64,000 nt of DNA. Source: Platanthera guangdongensis (Eukaryota; Streptophyta; Magnoliopsida; Asparagales; Orchidaceae). The notes beneath the pieces are model-generated. The model was not told the DNA's origin, made no database searches, and saw nothing but the letters and a program-made list of their open reading frames with translations. Positions within the stretch are counted from its first letter, which is position 1; each line of letters starts with the position of its first letter. This document shows, in pieces, positions 57,501 through 64,000 of this stretch. The translations under genes were made by a program, and so were the position numbers. The stretch is taken from contig CM077166.1 of assembly GCA_039583875.1 (NCBI GenBank), positions 93,032,094 through 93,096,093 of the forward strand. Direction: 5' to 3'.

Positions 57501-58091
57501 AGTGAACTCCTGGACGTACTCATCTACTGTCTTATCCCGCTGCACCAAGTGAAAAAACTGTCTCTGAAGGGCTAGCATTGTCGACACAGGAATATACTTC
57601 TTCAAGAAAGCATTCTCGAACTCTTATATGGGCGGAGTGCATCCAGGAAACTGGTAACCGCTAAGACTTACCCACCACAGCTTAGCGTCACCTTCCAACA
57701 TGAAACTTGCAAACTCGGACTGCTTCTCTACTGGCATCTCTGCTGCCCTCAGAAGATCTTGAATCCTTGCCCACCAATCCTCTGCATCGCTCGGCGTGCC
57801 GACTCCCTTAACATTTAGATGATGGAAGCGTAGAAAATATTTCATTTGTCAGTCCTCATGCCCGACAACCACTCTTTCAGCCAATGGCTCTACTAGCCTG
57901 GTTCCTCCGCGTGGCATAACTTTTGCCACATCCGGGATAACAGGAGTTGCTACCTGTGCAACAGGGCTCACAACATGCCCTACTGTGGCAGCTTGTGCTT
58001 CCACCATTACTTCTGCAAGCATGCGACAGAAATCGGCCGGGTTTACCCCCATGCCCAAAGGACCCTGATCTGTAGCACTACACGCCGAAGG

Positions 58092-59035
58092 TGTTGGAAC
58101 ACCCTATTACTAATTTGGGTCAGGATCCCTATGTCTCTAGGAATCTTTGCTTGACCTCCTGTATAGCTCAATAGGTGAATTAGAATTGAGTCTAAGGGTT
58201 AGAAGTGTAGGTTTGGAAGCTGCCCTGAAGACCAAGATTTTGTGTTTGGAGACTAAGTCATGTCGTCGAGCTCAGCACGACGATTCGTCGAACTCCGGTC
58301 GACGATCGTCTAGCTCAACTTCGACAGATCGTCGAACTCCGTTCGACGATCGCTGAGCTTAACTTCATTATATATCGTCGAACTCCATTCGACGATCGGT
58401 GAGCTCAGGTCGACGATTTTGACTCTGCTTTGGATCTTTATCTCTGAGCTCAGTTCGACGATCTTTGAGCTCAGATCGACGATATTTTGCTGCTGTATAT
58501 TTCCAAATCGCTGAGCTCAGCTCGACGATAACAGATCTCAGTTCGACAATTTCAGATAACTTCCAGGATGTTTCTAAATTCAAATTCAAATCAGTTAGGA
58601 GTTATTCTGCAATAAATTCAGAGATTTCCTAGCCGTTTTCATTCATTTCTGGACCAAGTTTCAAGGGATTTTTCAAGGAATATATCTGTGGACTTTCCTC
58701 CAGAAGAGATTATGCAATTAAAGATGCAATTAATGCAGGCCAACGACTATACTTGACAGAGAATGTTATTCTATTCTGTACCAGAGAATAAAAGACAGAA
58801 TTTTTGAATCACTCAAAGAAAAGAGATTACAGAGACACATTCAAAAATCTTTTGTCTCAAAGAATTCTCAAGAACACACATCCAAGGAGATCAAGCTGTC
58901 TCAAATCTTCAGATCTCTTTAGTTTTCAAAGTGTTCAAGGCCAACATATTTCCAGACTCCAGACATTCAACATTTCAGCTATTGCTGGAATCATCTATTG
59001 CTGGAGTTCAATCTTTGAAGGCCTATCACCCTCAG
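58092..59035 (+). repeat. Sirevirus-like LTR G, 3' end cut by TRIM
   Basis: Begins TGTTGGAACACC, like the minus-strand starts TGTTGGATCC of the A and B LTRs, and interrupts E gag. About 58264-58540 is filled with TCGTCGA and CTCAGCTCGACGA-type inverted motifs. It ends with CCTATCACCCTCA, which recalls the CTATTCACCCCC just before the ends of such LTRs, so the last tens of bases are probably missing, displaced by the TRIM. No coding sequence. Confidence 0.65.
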
Positions 59036-59571
59036 TGTTGAGATTATATTAGCCAGCAGGACACGTGTGTGTGGGACCGCATGTTTGGGCTTTCCCCATC
59101 GCGTTCCAGGTCTGGGTGTTGACCCCGGTGGGCCCCCTTGTGTGGCGGAATATCCACGCGGTCCTGTGGTTGGGGTTAGTCCCACATCGCCTGCAGCAGG
59201 CGATCCTTTGTGTTCATGTACCCCCGTCCCCCCTTACCATCACCTCGGGGTTTTGGGAAGATGTGTGGTGGCGGGTGGTTTCCACATGGTATCAGAGGGA
59301 GGTTGTCCTGCTGCGGGGGTGTGTTGAGATTATATTAGCCAGCAGGACACGTGTGTGTGGGACCGCATGTTTGGGCTTTCCCCATCGCGTTCCAGGTCTG
59401 GGTGTTGACCCCGGTGGGCCCCCTTGTGTGGCGGAATATCCACGCAGTCCTGTGGTTGGGGTTAGTCCCACATCGCCTGCAGCAGGCGATCCTTATGTTC
59501 ATGTACCCCCGTCCCCCCTTACCATCACCTCGGGGTTTTGGGAAGATGTGTGGTGGCGGGTGGTTTCCACA
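59036..59571 (+). mobile_element. TRIM element with a 35-bp internal region
   Basis: Two nearly identical LTRs, 59036-59286 (251 bp) and 59322-59571 (250 bp), each TGTTGAGATT ... TTTCCACA. Between them are only 35 bp: the PBS TGGTATCAGAGGGAGG (59287) and a purine tract CTGCGGGGGTG ending at 59321. The LTRs contain GTTAGTCCCACATCG, a phrase common in plant TRIMs. No matching target duplication is seen (ctcag left, tgat right). No protein is encoded; mobilisation would need another element's enzymes. Confidence 0.75.
59287..59302 (+). other. Primer-binding site of the TRIM
   Basis: TGGTATCAGAGGGAGG directly at the LTR end; the first 11 bases match the initiator tRNA-Met complement. Confidence 0.75.
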
Positions 59572-59575
59572 TGAT

Positions 59576-59948
59576 TGTTAGAAAGTAGCGAAAAGAAGCG
59601 AAAAGTAGAGAACAAGCCGAATAAACTTTTGAATAATTGAAATTTTATTATCCAAAAAAGATACTATTACAAAGGTATGCCCTCCCTTATATAGAATGGA
59701 GGAGAGAAGAGAGAATACAAATAAGAGATGTGGGACTAAAAATTTACAAGCTAAGCGGACTGTACAAAGTAAAACGCACAGGCCGCGCGGTTAGACAGAA
59801 GGACTAACCGCACGGCTACAATAAGAGAAGCAGAGAGGTCGCCTGTGAAGATTGCTAGACCGCCCGGTTTACAAGTCGCCGAGTCAAACCGCCAGACCGC
59901 GCGGTCTCCAACCCGCCAAGACAGACCGCCCGGTCACCAACTTCAACA
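59576..59948 (-). repeat. 3' LTR of element F
   Basis: About 373 bp; minus strand TGTTGAAGTTGG ... CTAACA. Contains CCGCGCGG and GACCGCGCGGTC palindromes (59780-59930) and a TATA-like TATATAAG on the minus strand at about 59685-59692. The left boundary is chosen for the TG...CA ends; a start at 59572 is possible. Confidence 0.7.
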
Positions 59949-59960
59949 CTCCCCCTCAAG
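59949..59960 (-). other. Polypurine tract of element F
   Basis: The minus strand reads CTTGAGGGGGAG directly before the LTR; the pol stop codon (59956-59958) is inside it. Confidence 0.85.
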
Positions 59961-62900
59961 CTGGAGCATATATATCAATCATGCCCAGCTTATCGCAAAC
60001 ATGCAGAAACGAGGCGGAGACTGGCTTGGTGAAGATGTCAGCTAGCTCTTTATCAGACGTGACAAACGGAGTGCAAATTTGTTCTTTTAAAATCTCTTCA
60101 CGAATGAAATGGCAGTCAACCTCAATGTGCTTTGTTCTTTCATGGAATATCGAGTTTTTGGAGATGTATATGGCGGCCTTGTTATCACAGAACATAGGAA
60201 GAGGATGGTTGTACACCTCTTCTAAATCTAGCATGAGAGCCCGCAACCATTTCAACTCACAAGTGGTTGACGCCATACTGCGATACTCAGCTTCTACACT
60301 GGACCTGGAGATAACAGACTGCTTTTTGCTCTTCCAGCTCACCAGATTTCCCCCAACAAAGGTGCAAAAACCTGAGGTAGACTTGCGATCCCCTTTGTCA
60401 TCAGCATAACTTGCATCTGAGTAGGCTTCAATCCTCAGATGACCATTCTTCTGAAACAGTAATCCTTTCCCAGGTGCTGCTTTGACATATTCCAAGATCC
60501 GCAAGGCGGACTGTAGATGACATTCCCTAGGCGCTTGCATGAATTGACTCACCTTGCCCACAGCATAGGAAATGTCGGGTCTGGTCACTGTGAGATATAT
60601 GAGCGTACCAACCAGACGCCTGTACCGCGAACTATCTGAAAGAGGAGGCGAATCATCTGTCCAGGTTTTGTCCTCCCCAATAGCCATGGGGCATCGGGCA
60701 GGTTTAGCTCCAGTCAATCCTGCCTCTTTTAAAAGATCAAGGGCATACTTACGCTGAGAGAGAACTAAGGAGTCGGGCTTCCGCGAGAGTTCGATCCCCA
60801 GAAAGTACTTTGGAGAGCCAATATCTTTAGTGATCAGATGTTGGCGAAGATGTCGCTTTGTCAGGGCAACCCCTTCCTGGTCATCGCGAGTGAGAAGAAT
60901 ATCATCGACGTACACAGCAAGAACAACCAGCCCAGAAGGAGTTTTGCGAATAAAGAGAGAGTGATCAACAGAGCTTCGCACAAAACCAACAACCGCCACA
61001 ATACCGCTGAACTTGTCAAACCAAGCTCGAGGACTCTGCTTGAGGCCATAAATTGCCTTCTGCAGCCGGCATACTCGTGTCTCCCCCTGAGCAACATACC
61101 CAGGAGGTTGCTCCATGTAAACGGCCTCGTGAAGATCTCCATAAAGGAAGGCATTCTTGACATCCAGCTGAAAAATCGGCCAATCCCGATTGACGGCCAC
61201 AGAGAGAAGAACCCGGATGGTGCTGAGACGAGCCACAGGGGAGAAGGTGTCAAAGTAATCAACCCCATAGGTCTGAGTAAATCCCTTAGCCACAAGGCGA
61301 GCCTTATACCGATCCACAGTGCCGTCTGGGCTAAATTTGACCACAAAGACCCAGCGACAGCCAACAACATCAGTACCAAAAGGAGGAGGAACAAGAGTCC
61401 AGGTACCCCGCTCAGTGAGGGTCGCCATTTCCTCATCCATGGCCATCTTCCAGTGAGGAATAGCAAGGGCCTCCTGATAGGAGCGGGGTGTGGCAGTGGC
61501 AGAGATAGCCAGTGAAAATGCCCTGCGAGAAGGAGTAAGATGATCATAGGAAACAACAGCAGCAAGGGGGTGTAAGGTACACGTCCGCACCCCTTTGCGA
61601 AGAGCAATAGGAAGATCCAGGTCAGCCGGGCCCGCGGCATCCGGAGCATCCGTGGTAGAGAAAGCTGGCCCGGGAGAAGAGAGCGACGGCAGCGGAGATG
61701 AGGGAGAGGGTGGTGGAGAAGGGAGAGAGAGAGGTGGAGGAAGAGGAGGGGGTGGAGATGGTGTAGTGGTGGAGAGTGTAGGAGGAGGTGAGGGAATGAA
61801 GGGAACGACAGGAGAATCAGAAGCTGGGAGAAGAGGAGAAGAGTCATCCGAGAAGTAGGAGGTATTCTCGAAGAAGGTGACGTCAGCAGAGACGAACTGC
61901 TTACGAAGGACGGGATCAAAGTAACAGTAGCCTTTCTGAGTGGTGGAGTACCCCAGAAAGACACATTTGGTGGAGCGAGGGGAGAGCTTATCACGGGTGG
62001 CAGAAGGGGTATGCACAAAGGCAGTGCATCCAAAGATTTGGAGAGGGAGAGGAAATGGCTCCTTTCCCGGATACAAAATGGAGAACGGGGTTTGGCCGTG
62101 GAGAACCGTGGAGGGGATGCGATTGATGAGGTAGCAGGCAAGGAGAACAGCATAGCCCCAATAGGAGCGAGGAACATGCATCTGGGTCATCAAGGTGCGA
62201 GCGACATCGAGCAGGTGACGGTTTTTGCGTTCGGCCACACCATTTTGTTGTGAAGTATAGACACAACTAGTTTGATGAAGAATCCCATTTTGCATGCAGA
62301 ATGTAGAGAAGTCACGACTGAGATATTCTTGGGCATTATCAGATCGAAACACTTGGATAGAAACACCAAACTGAGTTTTGATCATGAGATAGAAGGATGT
62401 CCATACAGAGAATAATTCGGAGCGATCTTTTAACAGATACACCCACGTACAGCGAGAGAAATCATCAATGAACGTGACAAAATAGGAACTACCCCGACCA
62501 ATGGTAAGAGTAGGAGAAGAACCCCAGATATCGGAGTGGATAAGATCAAACGGACGGGTAGAGCTACGAACGTGCTTTGGAGGGAAGGAGGAGCGGTGAT
62601 GCTTGCCAAGCTGACAGGCCTCACAATTGAGCGGAGGACCTGGAGGAGGAAGGTGGGGCAGAAGTTGACGAAGAAGACGGGGAGGAGCATGACCAAGGCG
62701 GAGATGCCATTGGAGAAGATCTGTGGAGGTGGAGGAGAAGGTGGAAAAAGCAGAAATGTTGTCTAGGAAGTATAAGCCGCCACTCTCAGTCCCAGTAGCA
62801 ATCGTCCGTTGGGAGTCCGGATCCTGAAAAGAGCAAGAAGTAGAAGTAAATGTGACGGAACACTGTAATTGCTTGCAAAGAGAGGTAACAGATAATAAGT

Positions 62901-63177
62901 TGCACGGGAACTGTGGCACGTAGAGAGTATTCGCCAAGTGAAGAGACGGAGTGACATAAACTATCCCTGTTCCATGAACTGAGGATGAAGAGCCGTCAGC
63001 GAGAGTAACCGGGGGCAAGCGAGCAAGTTTTTCTAGGAGAGAGAAACACGGGAGATGGCCGGTCATATGATTTGTAGCACCAGTGTCGATCAGCCATTTG
63101 CCCTGAGTAACAACGTGTGCACGACCAGAAGACGTGACAACCGAGGCGAATGGCGTGGAGGAGGATATGAAAGCCAT
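59956..63177 (-). CDS. Element F pol polyprotein (protease, integrase, RT, RNase H)
   Basis: One frame without stops. The ATG at 63177 is the first Met; the frame is open to 63258 upstream. Numbering from the open-frame start: protease WLIDTGATNHMTG (Asp about 58); pre-integrase CEACQLGKHHR (about 212); integrase triad D243 (HSDIWG), D307 (FRSDNAQEY), E343 (VAERKN), all intact; a Pro/Ser linker at about 480-535; RT from about 600 with QLDVKNAFLYGD, AIYGLKQSPRAWF and the catalytic YVDDILLT (about 783-790); RNase H with YSDASYADDKGDRKSTSGF, SSVEAEYRSM, FCDNKAA and ADIFTKPV near the end. The enzymes look functional, but no gag is encoded, so the element would need Gag from elsewhere. Confidence 0.9.
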   Translation of the reverse strand: MAFISSSTPFASVVTSSGRAHVVTQGKWLIDTGATNHMTGHLPCFSLLEKLARLPPVTLADGSSSSVHGTGIVYVTPSLHLANTLYVPQFPCNLLSVTSLCKQLQCSVTFTSTSCSFQDPDSQRTIATGTESGGLYFLDNISAFSTFSSTSTDLLQWHLRLGHAPPRLLRQLLPHLPPPGPPLNCEACQLGKHHRSSFPPKHVRSSTRPFDLIHSDIWGSSPTLTIGRGSSYFVTFIDDFSRCTWVYLLKDRSELFSVWTSFYLMIKTQFGVSIQVFRSDNAQEYLSRDFSTFCMQNGILHQTSCVYTSQQNGVAERKNRHLLDVARTLMTQMHVPRSYWGYAVLLACYLINRIPSTVLHGQTPFSILYPGKEPFPLPLQIFGCTAFVHTPSATRDKLSPRSTKCVFLGYSTTQKGYCYFDPVLRKQFVSADVTFFENTSYFSDDSSPLLPASDSPVVPFIPSPPPTLSTTTPSPPPPLPPPLSLPSPPPSPSSPLPSLSSPGPAFSTTDAPDAAGPADLDLPIALRKGVRTCTLHPLAAVVSYDHLTPSRRAFSLAISATATPRSYQEALAIPHWKMAMDEEMATLTERGTWTLVPPPFGTDVVGCRWVFVVKFSPDGTVDRYKARLVAKGFTQTYGVDYFDTFSPVARLSTIRVLLSVAVNRDWPIFQLDVKNAFLYGDLHEAVYMEQPPGYVAQGETRVCRLQKAIYGLKQSPRAWFDKFSGIVAVVGFVRSSVDHSLFIRKTPSGLVVLAVYVDDILLTRDDQEGVALTKRHLRQHLITKDIGSPKYFLGIELSRKPDSLVLSQRKYALDLLKEAGLTGAKPARCPMAIGEDKTWTDDSPPLSDSSRYRRLVGTLIYLTVTRPDISYAVGKVSQFMQAPRECHLQSALRILEYVKAAPGKGLLFQKNGHLRIEAYSDASYADDKGDRKSTSGFCTFVGGNLVSWKSKKQSVISRSSVEAEYRSMASTTCELKWLRALMLDLEEVYNHPLPMFCDNKAAIYISKNSIFHERTKHIEVDCHFIREEILKEQICTPFVTSDKELADIFTKPVSASFLHVCDKLGMIDIYAPA

Positions 63178-63258
63178 GAAGGGAGGAAGAAGAAACTGCA
63201 GCGGTCTCGGTGACAGCACACCAGCGGCACGAAGGGCCACGACCAAGGTGCAAAGCAC

Positions 63259-63988
63259 AAGCCGCGCGACTAAACCAGGAGGTCGCGGCGACTAACAAGC
63301 AGGAGCGGCTAAAGGAGAAGGGCAGAGAGGCCGCTCAAACAAGGAAGAATCCGCGTGAAACCGCGGCGGGAAAAAAGGGAAGAAGCTGCGCGAACACGAG
63401 CGGCTAGGATGCAGATCAAGGCACAGCGGGGAAGAAGTCGCGCGGACTGAAAAAGGCCGAGCGAACAGAAGAGAGGAGAAGAGCAGGTGACCGCGACCAA
63501 GATGCGGGTAAGAAAGGTACAACCTGCACGGTCAGGCAGATCACAGCAGTCAAGGGCACAGCGGGGAAGAGGTCGCGCGGACTGAAAAAGGCCGAGCGAA
63601 CAGAAGAGAGGAGAAGAGCAGGTGACCGCGACCAAGATGCGGGGGAGAAAGGAACAACCCGCACGGTTAGGCAGATCACAGCAGCAAACCGCGAGTATAG
63701 AGACAACACGCGCGGACAGAGACAGACCGCAGCAACTAGGAAGTCGGAGCGGTAAAAAAGAACAAGGAGCGCGGCGACACGGAAACAGGTCGCTGCGACA
63801 AAGAGCAGAAGAAGAAGAGAACCAAGAAGAAGCAAGCCGCGCGAACAGGCATCGGACAAAGACAAGCCGCGCGGATAGAAACAAGCCGCGCGGATAGAAG
63901 AGAAGGCAAGCCGCGAACAAGTCGCAGAACGCGGAAGACAAGCCGCGAACAACAGAGAGCGCACAGAATCAGGAGAAAATGACCGTGT
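63259..63988 (-). other. Leader of element F, CG-rich, no gag
   Basis: Between the pol frame and the PBS. It consists of GCCGCGCGGAC, AAGCCGCG and similar CG-rich motifs with a 135-bp tandem duplication. It is open in two frames on the minus strand, but the products are Cys/Leu/Ser-rich without gag core or CCHC motif. Read as noncoding remains or a repeat-expanded leader. Confidence 0.6.
63417..63686. repeat. 135-bp tandem duplication in the F leader
   Basis: Two units starting near 63417 and 63552, each with GCACAGCGGGGAAGA, GGCCGAGCGAACAG and GACCGCGACCAAGATGCGGG. Few differences, so the duplication is young. Confidence 0.85.
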
Positions 63989-64000
63989 GCTCTGATACCA
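63989..64000 (-). other. Primer-binding site, initiator tRNA-Met, element F
   Basis: The minus strand reads TGGTATCAGAGC, a perfect 12-base match, ending at the last base of the window. Confidence 0.85.

Larger units (their letters stand above)
29366..58091 (-). mobile_element. Chromovirus-type Ty3/gypsy element E, outermost host
   Basis: Minus-strand element in pieces: 3' LTR (about 29366-29939 plus 31266-32899), IN and RT-RNase H (32900-35862), protease and gag (55193-56291 and 57506-58091). The gag frame can be followed across the J insertion and pol across the D insertion, which shows these pieces were one element. The chromodomain-like C-terminus (KKVKLVMVHRDNCGQDEFSWERE) and the TGTAACATCC LTR start fit the Tekay/Del group. 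Its 5' LTR is beyond the window. It is heavily decayed, with stops in every domain and altered catalytic residues in protease and integrase. Confidence 0.75.
55651..58091 (-). pseudogene. Element E gag, split by solo LTR J
   Basis: Right part (57506-58091): PSACSATDQGPLGMGVNPADFCRM, then MKYFLRFHHLNVKGVG, DAEDWWARIQDLLRAAEM, EGDAKLWWVSL and FLKKYIPVSTMLALQRQFFHLVQRDKTVDEYVQEFT, with stops and frame changes. The reading resumes exactly across J (56292-57500 plus one duplicated pentamer) as HLGCYARITMVDDEERDNLFYHGLR, ending in a CCHC-like knuckle CYKCGK-AGHIAHFY in which the last Cys is Tyr and a frameshift sits inside. The N-terminus is cut off at 58091 by LTR G. A typical retrotransposon gag of the Tekay/Del group. 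Confidence 0.8.
59576..64000 (-). mobile_element. Gag-less Ty1/copia element F with intact pol
   Basis: 3' LTR 59576-59948, purine tract, one open pol frame (59956-63258), a 730-bp leader, and an initiator-Met PBS exactly at the window end, so the 5' LTR starts just outside. RT, integrase and RNase H motifs point to an Ivana/Oryco-like copia lineage, tentatively. No gag domain or zinc knuckle lies between PBS and protease, so a gag deletion is likely. It follows the right TRIM LTR after 4 bp; atgat (59571-59575) would be its target duplication. Confidence 0.8.

Noticed and set aside
59036..59571. Cassandra-type TRIM with 5S rRNA sequence
   Set aside because: No 5S rRNA internal promoter or sequence is recognisable in the LTR.
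59065..59574. 169-residue ORF with internal repeat
   Set aside because: It reads through both LTRs of the TRIM; the repeat is the LTR pair.
60861..62177. 438-residue minus-strand ORF in element F
   Set aside because: Shifted-frame shadow of the pol frame; Leu/Pro-rich product without motif.
63309..63941. 210-residue minus-strand ORF with a 45-residue repeat upstream of element F pol
   Set aside because: The repeat is the 135-bp duplication, composition is Leu/Cys/Ser-rich, no gag motif; a second frame is open over the same bases.

Overview
The window looks like intergenic DNA from a large, repeat-rich flowering-plant nuclear genome. Almost everything I can recognise is an LTR retrotransposon or a piece of one, from plant lineages: Athila-type and chromodomain Ty3/gypsy, Sirevirus-like and other Ty1/copia, non-autonomous gag-bearing elements, a TRIM and solo LTRs. 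I see no convincing host gene, tRNA or rRNA gene, and the species cannot be named from this sequence. Most calls rest on visible protein motifs, on pairs of matching LTRs, on primer-binding sites (PBS) for tRNA-Asp or initiator tRNA-Met, on polypurine tracts (PPT), and on 5-bp target-site duplications (TSD) that I located by reading.

The layout is best read as one nested stack. The outermost host seems to be a decayed minus-strand chromovirus (element E). Its 3' LTR occupies about 29366-32899, its IN/RT half 32900-35862, and its protease/gag half 55193-58091. Right arm: E gag carries a solo LTR (J, 56292-57500). Its 5' edge is cut by a Sirevirus-like LTR (G, 58092-59035), followed by a TRIM (59036-59571) and a gag-less copia with an open pol (F, 59576 to beyond 64000). 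Middle: E is split by a non-autonomous element D (35863-55187, TSD cacat). D is split by a Sirevirus-like copia B (38676-53009), and B by a nearly intact copia C (39967-47441, TSD gaaac). Left arm: E's LTR is invaded by a gag-pro element H (24560-29365). H is invaded by a Sirevirus-like copia A (17767-24559), and A by a tandem Athila array (341-17766). The left Athila copy is cut by another LTR (X, 1-340). A copia-type solo LTR (I, about 29940-31265) also lies in E's LTR.

The relative ages fit this order. Estimated by eye, the two LTRs of inner element C differ at about 1.5 percent of sites, while those of its outer host D differ at about 9 percent in the part I sampled. Outer elements have many stops and lost catalytic residues. 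Inner C has one stop codon in its polyprotein, and inner F has none in pol.

The least expected signal is that unrelated families here carry dense arrays of short CG-rich inverted repeats in their LTRs and spacers: CACACGGCCGTGTG in Athila, GTTCGTCGA/TCGACGAAC in Sirevirus-like copias and in a 23-bp satellite inside the chromovirus LTR, CGCACGG/CCGTGCG in D and H, and GCGGAC/CCGCGCGG in C and F. D and H share LTR sequence and both lack reverse transcriptase, which suggests a family of gag-bearing non-autonomous elements.
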